A DNA stretch of 64,000 nt from Eunapius fragilis (taxonomy: Eukaryota > Porifera > Demospongiae > Spongillida > Spongillidae), in contig OY811984.1 in NCBI GenBank assembly GCA_963681505.1, positions 1,346,772 to 1,410,771 of the forward strand, read 5' to 3'. Shown here piece by piece: positions 26,959 to 41,283 of this stretch. A model generated the notes under the pieces. The model was given only the letters and a program-made list of their open reading frames with translations. It was not told the origin of the DNA and ran no database searches. Position numbers and translations under genes: made by a program. How positions within the stretch are numbered: the stretch's first letter is position 1; every line of letters starts with the position of its first letter.

Positions 26959-29093
26959 GCAGTTTGAACAGCAGAAGCAGTGACCCACTCCTGGCTATGA
27001 GCTGCAGATTCTAGTTCTCTGCTAAGCTCATCAGCTGTGATGAAGAGACATGAGGTGACAGATGTGATAAAAATCCTCCTCTTCCCTCCCATCAGCCACA
27101 AGTAAGTGCAATCTCCTCCTCCTTTCCAGCTCCCTCCCCTCCCCAACTCCTTTTCCTCCCTAGCTCCCTCACCTCCCCAGCTCCCTCCCCTCCCTAGCTC
27201 CCTCCCCTCCCTAGCTCCCTCCCCTCCCTAACTCCCTCCCCTCCCTAGCTCCCTCCCCAGCTCCTTTCCCTCCCCAGCTCCTTTCCCTCCCCAGCTCCCT
27301 CACCTCCCCAGCTCCCTCCCCTCCCCAGCTCCTCCCCTCCCCAGCTCCTTCCCCTCCCCAGCTCTCCACCCCCAAATCCCTCCCCTCCCCAGCTCCTTTC
27401 CCTCGCTCCCTCCCCTTCCCCAGCTCCCTCCCCTTCCCCAGCTCCCTCCCCTCCCCAGCTCCCTCCCCTTCCCCAGCTCCCTCCCCTTCCCCAGCTCCCT
27501 CCCCTTCCCCAACTCCCTCCCCTTCCCCAACTCCCTCCCCTTCCCCAGCTCCCTCCCCTTCCCCAGCTCCCTCCCCTCCCCAGATCCTTCCCCTCCCCAG
27601 CTCCTTCCCCTCCCCAGATCCTTCCCCTCCCCAGCTCCTTCCCCTCCCCAGCTCCTTCCTCTCCCCAGCTCCCTCCCCTTCCCCAGCTCCCTCCCCTTCC
27701 CCAGCTCCCTCCCCTTCCCCAGCTCCCTCCCCTTCCCCAGCTCCCTCCCCTCCCCAGATCCTTCCCCTCCCCAGCTCCTTCCCCTCCCCAGATCCTTCCC
27801 CTCCCCAGCTCCTTCCCCTCCCCAGCTCCTTCCCCTCCCCAGCTCCCTCCCCTTCCCCAGCTCCCTCCCCTTCCCCAGCTCCCTCCCCTTCCCCAGCTCC
27901 CTCCCCTTCCCCAGCTCCCTCCCCTCCCCAGCTCCCTCCCCTTCCCCAGCTCCCTCCCCTTCCCCAGCTCCCTCCCCTTCCCCAGCTCCCTCCCCTTCCC
28001 CAGCTCCCTCCCCTTCCCCAGCTCCCTCCCCTTCCCCAGCTCCCTCCCCTTCCCCAACTCCCTCCCCTTCCCCAACTCCCTCCCCTTCCCCAGCTCCCTC
28101 CCCTTCCCCAGCTCCCTCCCCTCCCCAGATCCTTCCCCTCCCCAGCTCCTTCCCCTCCCCAGATCCTTCCCCTCCCCAGATCCTTCCCCTCCCCAGCTCC
28201 TTCCCCTCCCCAGCTCCCTCCCCTCCCCAGCTCCTTCCCCTCCCCAGCTCCTTCCCCTCCCCAGATCCTTCCCCTCCCCAGCTCCTTCCCCTCCCCAGCT
28301 CCCTCCCCTCCCCAGCTCCCTCCCCTCCCCAGCTCCTTCCCCTCCCCAGCTCCCTCCCCTCCCCAGATCCTTCCCCTCCCCAGCTCCTTCCCCTCCCCAG
28401 ATCCTTCCCCTCCCCAGATCCTTCCCCTCCCCAGCTCCTTCCCCTCCCCAGCTCCTTCCCCTCCCCAGATCCTTCCCCTCCCCAGCTCCTTCCCCTCCCC
28501 ATCTCCCTCCCCTCCCTAACTCCCTCACCCCATCCCAGCACTTACAGTAGCCCACGTACAGTAGTAACCCCACAACACACACACACATAAATACACAAAT
28601 GCACATACACAACACACAACACATACACACACCATATGACCACACACCACACCCACCAATGGACACATGCCCACACACCACACACAACACCAACACCCAT
28701 ACCCCACCCACCAATGCACACATCTCACCCACCAAGTTCATAGTTCTCATCAACAAGGGCTTGTGCTTCCTTTGCCTTCAACTCTTCCAGGTGAAGACGC
28801 GTCTGTACAATGGCGGGACACACCAGCAATTGGTTTTAACCCCGCAACACCACAAGTGGCTTGCCCTCACCTGTATCTGCTTCTTGACAGCGGCTAGGTG
28901 GCTATCCAGTACGTCTGTATACTTCTGCTGCACATGTTTCTGGTCAGACCTGGTACGACCACACAACAAGTAAACCAAATAGCAGGAAAAAAATTCTTTT
29001 TTTTTTAAATTAAAAAAATACACTCACTCATATATTTGCACACATGGAAAATATAATTCTTCATCTACAAACAAAAATAAGTGTTCATGCCTC

Positions 29094-29157
<64 letters not shown>

Positions 29158-31710
29158 CATATGAACGCATAGCCCTCCCCCAAAAAATTAACCTGATTTT
29201 GGCCAATTCACTTTCTGAGCTCCGCATTGTTGCAGAAAGCCTCTCAGCCCCACTGATGGCTCCCTTGTTACCCCCTGCAGTCCTAACACCCCCCTTGGTG
29301 TCCCTGGAAACCGTCTCTGACGAATTAAGCGAGTGCAGAGGTTCACTTCGGGGTACCAATGGGTGGTCCGGCTCCCCACCCACTTTACGTTCCTCGCTGG
29401 TCGTCGGTGGTACCCTGGGTGTGGCCACTTTATCTAGTTGGAAGGCAGCCCTTAGTTCAGAGGGAATCGAGTCCTTCTTCGACTTAATTGGCTCCCCCAC
29501 CTTGTGGTCTGGTTCACCACCTTTGCTATCTGTGTCTTCAGTTGACACCCTTAAAACGGAAGGCACTGCCTGCGATGTCTCCTTGGCAACCTGCAATGTC
29601 TCCTTGGCAACCTGCAATGCCTCCCTGGCGGCAGGTTCGATATCCACGAGCTGCTGCTGTGACCCAGCAGTCTCCACGGTTACCTCGTCCAGTGCATCAC
29701 CGGACGCCTTCCCCTCTGCCGTCGACGACTCACTCCCCAGAGAGTGGGTGTCGGCGTCCCTGGTGGACCCCCCTTCCAGACTTGCGGTGTCGTCGTCCTC
29801 CCGCCCTTGGCCCGGCCTCACCGCCTTCCTCTTCTTCTTCTTACCCGCGGGAGGCAGCTGCCTGCTGGCCTGAGGGGGTGGGGCCTTTGCGGCCGCCCTA
29901 GCTGCTGGCGTGAGGGACTGCTGTTGCCCTGGCAATGGTGATGGTGATGGTAACACCTTGCCAGAAATTTCCACGGCGACGGCAGGAGCTGAGGTCGAAG
30001 ACCCTTTGGAGGAGGGCAGTGCCCACTTCTTGGGGGTAAAGGCCAGGGTGGGCGTGGCTGATGGCGCCCCTTCGGCCTGCAACAGTGCACTTAGAGAGGC
30101 AGGAAGGGGCGTGGCATGCTGCTGCTCCTCCTGTTGAAGAGGTCTGGGCACTTCGCCCCCGCCTTGCTCGGCAGGGACACTTGTTTCCTCCCTTGTGGTG
30201 GTGTGCTGGACTGACTCCTGGTTGAGGTTAGCGGTCAATGCTGATGAAGTGAGGCTTGGGGAACCGTGATCGGACTGCTGAGGAAGTTCAGCTAGGACTG
30301 GGGACTGTTTCTTTGCACCCCTGCCAAAAAAGTTCCGCAGTGCGGCACCAGGTCCAGTGGATTTAGGCGGTGTCTGTGCGGGGGCAGTTCTGACATGAAG
30401 CTGTTCTGGAATTGGGATGGATTCCTGGCCCTTGGCTCCAGTATCTGACCCACTTGATGTTGCAGGCAAAGGGGTGCCCATTCCTAAAGACTGTGTAAGA
30501 GTTACTGTTTGTTCTGTCTTCTCTTCGCTTGCATCGGAGTGAAGGAAGGAGAATGCACTGCCAGATGGCCCCCCTATCGCGGAAGCGTTTGTCCCTGTCC
30601 CTCCACCCACCAACGAGGCATGATCTTCACTGACACTGAGGTCACCTGCTGGGGAAGGCGTCAAACCCCCCTCACTGGGGGAAGCCTTGAGGAAGGAAAA
30701 CGCAGACAGTGCCTCTTCTTTGCTGTTGGGCTCTGTCAGAGCATCCTCCTCGTGTACCAGTTGGGTCACTGAAGTGTTCTCCACATTCATGAATGAAAAC
30801 ACACTACCCTGAGTTTTAGATTCCTCTCCTTCCACCACAACTCCAGCTCCAGAATCACCACCACCTTGGGTAAAGTAACAAAGATCACTTTTTCACAAGA
30901 AGTTAAACTCATGCCGCAAAAAGGCAAGCAGCTGCAGCAATTACAGCCCACAAACATACACATATTTAACCAATATGGAAAACTCACCAACGCCAAGAAA
31001 GGAAAAAGCACTCCCTCCTTCACCCTTGGAAGCTTCATGATCAGTTTCAAGCCCTACACATAAAAAAAAAGAATAAATTCGACTAAACACATCAGAAGGG
31101 GTTAAGGAAATAACCTGAAGTCTGGCCATTATCCAGTAGGCTATCACTGGACTGCTCTGAGGTTTGCACTACAGCAGTCTTAGCTGGAGACAACTGCAGT
31201 CCAGCAAATAGAGTGGCCCCACCGGAGGGTGGAGCCACAGGGGGTGGAGCCACAGCACCTGAAGACTGCTCCCCTGCATAGTGCTGCAAGGCCATGTTGG
31301 TAGGGGGCTGATATCCTTGGCCCTGTAGTGTGTGGGTTGGGGGGGAGGAAGGGAGGATGGAGGAGGGGAATTAGTTCACATGAGCACATGGAAGCTGTGA
31401 AGGTGAGGAGGTGAGGTGGGGTGGGGTGGGGGGGGGGAGTATTTGTGGATAGTTCCCACTACCTCCTACCCCAACAAGAAAATCTAAGAGCTGTACAATT
31501 ACACAGCAAGTCTTACATATGCATAGAGCTGATCCCATCGTTGCCACCCCATAGTTTATGTTTTTCTTTTTTTTAATAGCATCGCCCCCCCCCCTTCCGA
31601 ACCTGGGGTGCATCGCTGTTCATGTCTTCCTCCGGGACAGCTGCATCGTTTAGGTCGTGAGCTGGCGAATTGTCTTGGTTCTTGCGTCTCAGTCTCTTCA
31701 AGAAACTCAT
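22382..31710 (-). CDS. Unrecognised 1287-residue coiled-coil protein with FSFL motifs and a C-terminal UVR-like segment
   Basis: Exons: 31710-31603, 31322-31115, 31053-30988, 30864-29193, 28949-28871, 28802-28733, 27034-26958, 26832-26743, 26665-26607, 26376-26326, 26258-26207, 26079-26005, 25894-25706, 25613-25546, 25371-25225, 25118-24961, 24780-24592, 24463-24403, 24120-24063, 23678-23603, 23403-23294, 22998-22851, 22434-22382. The total is 3864 bp, exactly 1288 codons. The N-terminus is [11 protein letters not shown] low-complexity half carries LFAGL (about 74) and four SxFSF(L/M) motifs (about 120, 148, 181, 230), possibly docking motifs. From about residue 690 it is mostly heptad-like coiled coil. 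The end, [18 protein letters not shown], resembles a UVR motif. I cannot name the family. Exon 24120-24063 is the least certain, supported by frame and splice sites only. The last intron is U12-type. Confidence 0.82.
22435..22850 (-). other. U12-type (minor spliceosomal) intron
   Basis: The 5' splice site reads G|GTATCCTTAA (minus strand, from 22850), matching the U12 consensus RTATCCTTT in its first eight bases. A branch-site match TTCCTTAGC (consensus TTCCTTRAY) lies at 22453-22445, with its A 13 nt from the first exon base; the intron ends CACAG. The intron is phase 1, and splicing here joins a UVR-like motif smoothly. The intron also holds the GA array below. Confidence 0.85.
22501..22682. 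repeat. (GA)n array inside the U12-type intron
   Basis: About 180 bp of GGGA then GA repeats with periodic GGAGAG interruptions; polypurine on the plus strand, polypyrimidine in the transcript. Confidence 0.95.
23005..23238. repeat. 21-bp minisatellite in the coiled-coil gene
   Basis: About eleven units of GGTGTGTGACAGGGGAGGAG plus A or GTA, immediately 5' (in transcript sense) of exon 22998-22851. Confidence 0.93.
23415..23475. repeat. (GGA)n trinucleotide tract
   Basis: About 60 bp of GAGGAGGAG/GAAGAG, intronic, 12 bp from exon 23403-23294. Confidence 0.85.
23681..23999. repeat. GT-rich tracts in a coiled-coil gene intron
   Basis: (GT)n at about 23681-23742 lies directly against the acceptor of exon 23678-23603. 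A second block is at about 23883-23999. Confidence 0.9.
24784..24845. repeat. (GT)n microsatellite in a coiled-coil gene intron
   Basis: About 55 bp of GT repeat directly upstream (in transcript sense) of exon 24780-24592. Confidence 0.9.
25655..25706. repeat. (CA)n microsatellite at an exon boundary
   Basis: Lies directly at the donor side of exon 25894-25706, so the GTGTGTG donor is itself part of the repeat. A similar tract is at about 26149-26200 near exon 26258-26207. Confidence 0.85.
27110..28530. repeat. About 18-21-bp minisatellite, 1.4 kb, in a coiled-coil gene intron
   Basis: Some seventy units of CCTCCCCAGCTCCTTCCC and close variants (AGATCC, CAACTCC, CCTTCCCC), polypyrimidine on the plus strand, within the intron 28732-27035. 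It is open on the minus strand for up to 503 codons of Gly-Glu-rich nonsense. Confidence 0.96.
29098..29155. repeat. (CA)n microsatellite
   Basis: About 58 bp of CA repeat, in the intron directly after the large exon 30864-29193. Confidence 0.9.
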
Positions 31711-33262
<1,552 letters not shown>

Positions 33263-34070
33263 ATATTGCATGTGCTAGCCGCGTTTGAATCAAACAACAC
33301 TTCTCATTCTTTGTGTATGTTTTTGGATATAGCATGCATGGTAATCGGTGTTCATTTAATTCCGGTGATGCATATGCTGAAGCCTTGCAACAATAGGTGT
33401 CGTTTTCCTCCTTTTCCACAGGCAACAAATCTTTGGTTTCAATACCGCAGTGAATTCCTATATGGCAAACGTTACTTTAGATCAACATGCAGCCTTGCCT
33501 GTATGGTTCTGCGTTGGAAGGTAGATAGCTTTGGGCAATCTATCAAAGGGAACTTGGTTACACCACAGATAATAATATCTCTGGTTACACGCATTACATC
33601 TTTCAGAGGATTAATGTAATGCCTTATATCCTCTATGCTATCATATATAGAGGTATAGTTCCACTCCTGCCAGTGACTAACATTTGAGGGGCTCAAGAGA
33701 ATTGTTGGCCTGTGCATGACCAAGGAATCATACCCATTTATGACCCTACCTGCAGTGCATTGCATTAGCACCATACATTACAGCATGTTGGTAGCTGTGT
33801 GTTGTGACCTGGTAACATTATATCTCCACTCCCCCATGACAACCTCAGACATGCATCATGGCCATGCATCCCACTATTATTTAATATCACAAACCACCAT
33901 AAGGTACAAGCTTGTTATAACAAACCTGTGGTCGCAGTTCATCACCTCCTGACATGCTGTGATGTGGAATGATGCAGCTTCATGCCTTCAAAAAAGTGGG
34001 GGAATAAATACAGCTGCTACCAGAGATGCCAACCCATCCCATTATTGCATGTCTTAAGATTTTACAGCCC

Positions 34071-34167
<97 letters not shown>

Positions 34168-34544
34168 CGTTGTATAAACTTTCATGCCTTTGAATCTGAT
34201 TACTCGGCGCGCAGTCGAACACAATGAATAGTATCCCAGCTTATAGTCCTGCTAATTGAGGAATAATTATACTGTTACATGTACAATGTACTGGCTGAAT
34301 TCAGAGATGCGTGCAGGTAGGGGGAAATTTTTTTTTTACCTCACTAAAAGGGAGTGGTTCAAAACTTGCTCGCAAACCGGATGTAAGCGTGAGACGTTAC
34401 ATTTTAAATAGTCGAGCACGCGCTCTTTTTTTTCACTCGGGTGGACAGAACCGTTACGCTTGCTGTTTGCCTACCGCAGTTCTTTCTCCTTCCTTGTGTG
34501 TTTTTGAGAAAGTATTTACCGTTTCTTTCTTTCTTTGTTTCAAT
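33263..34544. other. Intergenic between alpha-tubulin 1 and 2
   Basis: No coding evidence. It holds a (GA)n microsatellite of about 90 bp (34073-34165) and, near the right end, TTTTAAATA at 34402-34410, a TATA-like box about 135 bp before the tubulin 2 start codon. Confidence 0.7.
34073..34165. repeat. (GA)n microsatellite
   Basis: Essentially perfect GA dinucleotide repeat. Confidence 0.97.
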
Positions 34545-35900
34545 ATGCGCGAGGTCATTTCTCTTCACGTTGGACAGGCCGGCTGCCAGATCGGTAACGC
34601 TTGCTGGGAACTGTACTGCTTGGAGCATGGGATAGAGCCTTCGGGACTGCTTCCCTCCGACAAGGCTGTAGGAGGACGGGACGACTCGTTCAGCACCTTT
34701 TTCAGCGAAACCGGCGCGGGAAAGCACGTGCCGCGGGCTATCTTTGTCGACTTGGAGCCCAGCGTCGTGGACGAGGTACGAACGGGAACGTACCGCCAGC
34801 TGTTTCACCCCGAGCAACTCATTACGGGCAAAGAAGATGCCGCCAACAACTACGCTCGCGGCCACTACACCGTCGGAAAGGCAATGGTTGACCAGGTCAC
34901 TGATCGTGTCCGCAAGCTGACAGAACAATGCACTGGTCTTCAGGGTTTCATGGTATTTCGCTCATTCGGCGGCGGCACCGGGTCAGGTTTTGCGTCTCTG
35001 TTGATGGAGGGCCTTACTGTTGACTACGGTAAGAAGTCTAAGCTGGAGTTTTCCGTCTACCCCGCTCCACAGATTGCAACAGCAGTGGTCGAACCGTACA
35101 ACTCCGTCCTCACCACTCACACCACGTTGGAGCACTCTGACTGCGCCTTCATGGTCGACAACGAGGCCATCTACGACATATGCCGTAAGAGTCTGGACAT
35201 CGAGAGACCCTCTTACACCAACCTGAACCGTCTCATTGGGCAAGTCGTGTCCTCCATCACGGCATCCCTCCGGTTCGACGGAGCCCTGAACGTCGACCTC
35301 ACCGAATTCCAGACCAACCTTGTGCCGTACCCTCGCATCCACTTCCCCCTGGTGACCTATTCGCCTATCATTTCAGCCGAGAAAGCCTACCACGAACAGA
35401 TGACGGTGGCCGACATCACCAACTCTTGCTTCGAGCCCGCCAACCAGATGGTAAAGTGCGACCCGCGACACGGCAAGTACATGGCCTGCTGCCTCCTCTA
35501 CCGTGGTGACGTGGTCCCAAAGGACGTCAACGCGGCCATCGCCAACATCAAGACCAAGCGCTCCATCCAGTTCGTGGATTGGTGTCCTACCGGATTCAAA
35601 GTTGGAATTAATTACCAACCACCAACTGCGGTTCCTGGTGGCGACCTAGCCAAGGTCCAGCGCTGCGTGTGCATGCTCTCCAACACCACCGCCATCGCGG
35701 AGGCGTGGGCTCACCTGAACCACAAGTTCGACCTGATGTACGCCAAGAGAGCCTTCGTCCACTGGTACGTCGGAGAGGGTATGGAGGAGGGAGAGTTCTC
35801 CGAAGCCCGTGAAGATATGGCGGCTCTGGAGAAGGACTACGAGGAGGTTGGGAGGGATTCTGCCGATAACCAAGAAGAAACAGGAGGCGAGGAGTTTTGA
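34545..35900 (+). CDS. Alpha-tubulin 2 (intronless)
   Basis: 451 residues, single exon. The open frame runs further upstream, but the conserved [15 protein letters not shown] fixes the start at 34545. Lys40 (PSDK) is present; the tail ends -GEEF. From about codon 155 on it shares long stretches with tubulin 1 that are identical even at synonymous sites, broken by divergent blocks, which points to gene conversion. Its codons for [20 protein letters not shown] are instead almost identical to those of tubulins 3 and 4. Confidence 0.97.
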   Translation: MREVISLHVGQAGCQIGNACWELYCLEHGIEPSGLLPSDKAVGGRDDSFSTFFSETGAGKHVPRAIFVDLEPSVVDEVRTGTYRQLFHPEQLITGKEDAANNYARGHYTVGKAMVDQVTDRVRKLTEQCTGLQGFMVFRSFGGGTGSGFASLLMEGLTVDYGKKSKLEFSVYPAPQIATAVVEPYNSVLTTHTTLEHSDCAFMVDNEAIYDICRKSLDIERPSYTNLNRLIGQVVSSITASLRFDGALNVDLTEFQTNLVPYPRIHFPLVTYSPIISAEKAYHEQMTVADITNSCFEPANQMVKCDPRHGKYMACCLLYRGDVVPKDVNAAIANIKTKRSIQFVDWCPTGFKVGINYQPPTAVPGGDLAKVQRCVCMLSNTTAIAEAWAHLNHKFDLMYAKRAFVHWYVGEGMEEGEFSEAREDMAALEKDYEEVGRDSADNQEETGGEEF

Positions 35901-36066
35901 ATGGGAACCATACCAAACAAATCAGCTCTGTTATTTTGTTGTTTCAATACATCTCCGTGTGTGTGTGTTGTTCAACTATTGCATTTAGTTTATTACATGT
36001 AACGCGCGTTTTAATACTACGCATCGTGGCAGAAGGGTTAAAAAAAAAAAAGTTTAGCAGTTTAGC

Positions 36067-39000
36067 ATGGCACCGTACTTGCTTTGTGCGTGCATTTTGG
36101 CCATAGTGCGCGCGCAGCCTGAACAACTGCACCTATCGTATGGCTACGATCCATCGCAGATGACTGTGGTATGGTCCACACCTGATAGCTCGAGCTCCGT
36201 TGTCCTGTATGGAGTGACACCGTACAAGCTGAGCAGCAATGAGACGGGAGTATGTTGGGAATTTACTGAAGATAACCCGGATGGTCTGCACTACGTGCAT
36301 AAGGTTGTATTGAAGGTATGCAGGAATGCATACTGGGGGATTGCAATATATGTAATAATCTGCGTGTATGTGTGTGTGTGTGTGTGTGTACGTTGTATGT
36401 GCGCACATGTGTATATAGGACCTCATTCCAGGAACAGAGTACTGGTATGCAGTTCAGAGCGACAGCAACACTAGTGACCTCTTCCATTTCAGAGCCATGA
36501 GACAAGGGCAGGTGTGTTCAATATGCATATATGTGCCGACATTGTGAGAGGCTTGGGGGACCCTTTAGCCATTGTGAGAGGCTTGGGGAACCCTTTAGCC
36601 ATTGTGAGAGGCTTGGGAGACCCTTTAGCCATTGTGAGAGGCTTGGGGGACCCTTTAGCCATTGTGAGAGGCTTGGGGGACCCTTTAGCCATTGTGAGAG
36701 GCTTGGGGGACCCTTTAGCCATTGTGAGAGGCTTGGGGGACCCTTTAGCCATTGTGAGAGGCTTGGGGGACCCTTTAGCCATTGTGAGAGGCTTGGGGGA
36801 CCCTTTAGCCATTGTGAGAGGCTTGGGGGACCCTTTAGCCATTGTGAGAGGCTTGGGGGACCCTTTAGCCATTGTGAGAGGCTTGGGGGACCCTTTAGCC
36901 ATCTGGCAGATTTTCCTCCGGATTCTGAACTGTAAATGGAATGTTTGGGGGGGGGGGGGGGGGGTGACTTGTTAGGGTACTGTGTGTGTAAGCTAATGAT
37001 GGTTATGAGAAGAATTAATGCTTTAGTATGAAAAGCATTGTACTGTCTACAAGCTCATTAGTGCATGCCATGCCATACCAGCAGTGTTGTGAGGAATCTA
37101 TACCACCAAGTTGATAGGTGGCACACCAAACTTGTGCTAGTAGACCACTGAAATGGAATCACCACCCTTTGTTCCTTACCTTTTTGTCATGTGAGTCATG
37201 TGACCTCTCTGTCATGTAGTCATGTACCCATCATATGACCCCTCTGTCATGTGACCCGTCATATGACCTCTCTGTCATGTGACCCATCATATGACCCCCT
37301 CCGTTATGTGAGTCATGTGACCCCTCTGTCATGTGACCCTTCATATGACCCCTCTGTCATGTGAGTCATGTGACCCCTCTGTCATGTGACCCTTCATATG
37401 ACCCCTCTGTCATGTGAGTCATGTGACCCCTCTGTCATGTGACCCTTCATATGACCCCTCTGTCATGTGAGTCATGTGACCCCTCTGTCATGTGACCTCG
37501 TCATGTGACCCATCATGTGACCCCTTTGTTATGTGAGTCATGTAACCAATTGTTGCTGCAACTTTTCAGCATGGCATATTGAAAGCGAAGCAAAGTGGAC
37601 TTGGGGTGTGGGTGGTCCAGGGATATGTACTGTTTTCTGTAGCGGTCTAGGGATATGTTCTGGACATGTACTGTTGGGGATCCTGTTTGCTTTCAGCCAC
37701 TGTAAGCAACTTTGTTTAAAATAGCAGTCTCCAGGGAGCTATACCAAAACACAACACACTCTTCCCCTTGGGGAGTTGTTTGTGTATTCAATTATCAATT
37801 AGGAAGCAGTGATGTGTAGTGTAAGGTGTGCATCTTGGCATCTTGGCATGTGGTGGTGGGTCACTGATTAGATCAGTTTTTGGCTACACATGGTTTGGCT
37901 CTTATAAGGGCAGGGAAAGGTACACAGGTGTGTGGGAGACTGGGTGCCCACACATACATGACTGCATTTTCATTGTTGCTCTCCTGTGGGTATGTATACT
38001 AAAGGACTGGGGACCCAACTTAATTGTCTATGGAGACATGGGTCGAACTGGAGGTGAGCCAAGCCTTCCAGCACTGATTCAAGAGGTGGCCTCTGGTGAC
38101 TACGATGCCATACTGCACGTTGGTGACTTTGCCTATGACCTGGACTCAGATGGTGGTGTGGTAAGTGCCCACGGGTACGTGCTTATAACTGTGCATGGTA
38201 TTGACGAGGCTAAGACCAAAAGTATGTATGTGTGTAGGAAAGAGGGCTCACTTTTTAAATGATAAGGAAGTGCACCAATAAATTGCTGCGCGTGTGTGTA
38301 TGTGTGTGAGTGTATGTGTGTGTGTGTGTGTTGGGAGAAGAGGGTGGTGTGGTAAGTGCCCGTGGATGCTTATAACTGTGCTGCCTGTGAAATGGTCGTA
38401 TGCATGCAGTAGGACCCAGGTGATACAGTACATGTGTGTAGGACTCAGGTGATACAGTACATGTGTGTAGGACCCAGGTGATACAGTACATGTGTGTAGG
38501 ACCCAGGTGATACAGTACATGTGTGTAGGACCCAGGTGATACAGTACATGTGTGTAGGACCCAGGTGATACAGTACATGTGTGTAGGACCCAGGTGATAC
38601 AGTACATGTGTAGGACCCAGGTGATACAGTACATGTGTAGGACCCAGGTGATACAGTACATGTGTAGGACCCAGGTGATGCGGTACATGTGTAGGACCCA
38701 GGTGATACAGTACATGTGTAGGACCCAGGTGATACAGTACATGTGTAGGACCCAGGTGATACAGTACATGTGTGTAGGACCCAGGTGATACAGTACATGT
38801 GTAGGACCCAGGTGATACAGTACATGTGTAGGACCCAGGTGATACAGTACATGTGTGTAGGACCCAGGTGATACAGTACATGTGTGTAGGACCCAGGTGA
38901 TACAGTACATGTGTGTAGGACCCAGATGATACAGTACATGTGTGTAGGACCCAGGTGATACAGTACATGTGTAGGACCCAGGTGATACAGTACATGTGTA

Positions 39001-41052
39001 GGACCCAGGTGATACAGTACATGTGTAGGACCCAGGTGATACAGTACATGTGTGTAGGACCCAGGTGATACAGTACATGTGTGTAGGACCCAGGTGATAC
39101 AGTACATGTGTGTAGGACCCAGGTGATACAGTACATGTGTAGGACCCAGATGATACAGTACATGTGTAGGACCCAGGTGATACAGTACATGTGTGTAGGA
39201 CCCAGGTGATACAGTACATGTGTGTAGGACCCAGGTGATACAGTACATGTGTGTAGGACCCAGGTGATACAGTACATGTGTGTAGGACCCAGATGATACA
39301 GTACATGTGTAGGACCCAGGTGATACAGTACATGTGTGTAGGACCCAGATGATACAGTACATGTGTAGGACCCAGGTGATACAGTACATGTGTAGGACCC
39401 AGGTGATACAGTACATGTGTGTAGGACCCAGATGATACAGTACATGTGTGTAGGACCCAGGTGATACAGTACATGTGTAGGACCCAGGTGATACAGTACA
39501 TGTGTGTAGGACCCAGGTGATACAGTACATGTGTAGGACCCAGGTGATACAGTACATGTGTGTAGGACCCAGGTGATACAGTACATGTGTGTAGGACCCA
39601 GGTGATACAGTACATGTGTAGGACCCAGGTGATACAGTACATGTGTGTAGGCCCCAGGTGATACAGTACATGTGTAGGACCCAGGTGATACAGTACATGT
39701 GTGTAGGACCCAGGTGATACAGTACATGTGTGTAGGACCCAGGTGATACAGTACATGTGTAGGACCCAGGTGATACAGTACATGTGTGTAGGCCCCAGGT
39801 GATACAGTACATGTGTAGGACCCAGGTGATACAGTACATGTGTAGGACCCAGGTGATACAGTACATGTGTAGGACCCAGGTGATACAGTACATGTGTGTA
39901 GGCCCCAGGTGATACAGTACATGTGTAGGACCCAGGTGATACAGTACATGTGTGTAGGACCCAGGTGATACAGTACATGTGTAGGACCCAGGTGATACAG
40001 TACATGTGTGTAGGACCCAGGTGATACAGTACATGTGTAGGACCCAGGTGATACAGTACATGTGTAGGACCCAGGTGATACAGTACATGTGTGTAGGACC
40101 CAGGTGATACAGTACATGTGTGTAGGACCCAGGTGATACAGTACATGTGTAGGACCCAGGTGATACAGTACATGTGTAGGACCCAGGTGATACAGTACAT
40201 GTGTAGGACCCAGGTGATACAGTACATGTGTAGGACCCAGGTGATACAGTACATGTGTGTAGGACCCAGGTGATACAGTACATGTGTAGGACCCAGGTGA
40301 TACAGTACATGTGTGTAGGACCCAGGTGATACAGTACATGTGTGTAGGACCCAGGTGATACAGTACATGTGTAGGACCCAGGTGATACAGTACATGTGTA
40401 GGACCCAGGTGATACAGTACATGTGTAGGACCCAGGTGATACAGTACATGTGTAGGACCCAGGTGATACAGTACATGTGGAAGGGGCTTAACGCAAAGTG
40501 CACTCAGGGATAAATTGTGAGCCTATTTGAGGGGCGTGGTGTGTTCTAAGGGGGGAGTCGTGTTAAGAAACAAAAAATGTGTTGCACATGTTCGCAAAGG
40601 GAAATGTCTCTGTACAACCTCTTGTGTGATCAGCTTATTGAGGGTCACAAGGAATGCCCTGTGCACAACTAAGATCGCAACATGTGGTAGCCTGCATTTT
40701 TGTCCTGGTGGACTTGCAATACATGGTGCTTTTGTTTAGAATTTATGGTTATTAAAAAAAAATTCCTTGTGTAGAATGGCGATGGTTTCATGAATCGCAT
40801 CCAACAGTTGGCAGCATATGTGCCATACATGACGTGCCCAGGGAATCATGGTGAGCATCATTTAGGGTGTGTGCATGATATCTGAATACTGTATGCATGT
40901 GCATATATATATATATATATATATCAGTGATCCTTCATCTCTGCAGAGAGTGCAGGCAACTTTAGCCAGTACCTAAATCGGTTTGCAATGCCATTTGACT
41001 CAAGCCCTCACTGGTACTCATGGAACATTGGGAACGTCCACTTCATCAGGTA

Positions 41053-41100
<48 letters not shown>

Positions 41101-41211
41101 TACACACACCACACACACACACACCACACACACACACACTCACATATACATACACACACATACACACACTCACATATACATACACACACACACACAAACA
41201 CACACCACACA

Positions 41212-41283
<72 letters not shown>

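Noticed and set aside
27245-28756. Open frames of 413-503 codons rich in Gly and Glu
   Set aside because: Stop-free reading of a polypyrimidine minisatellite inside an intron between two well-defined exons.
34311-34544. N-terminal extension of alpha-tubulin 2 (78 extra codons)
   Set aside because: The tubulin N-terminus MREV is universal and begins at 34545; the upstream open frame includes the TATA-like box and leader.
36540-36902. Possible CRISPR array (30-bp repeats)
   Set aside because: The units are head-to-tail with no spacers, the genome is eukaryotic, and the array is intronic. The same holds for the other tandem arrays.
38248-40503. Open frames of 621-751 codons on the minus strand
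   Set aside because: They lie wholly in the 27/29-bp minisatellite, are open in three frames at once, and read repeated YCITWVLH/THVLYHLGP peptides. The array is intronic to ACP7-like A.
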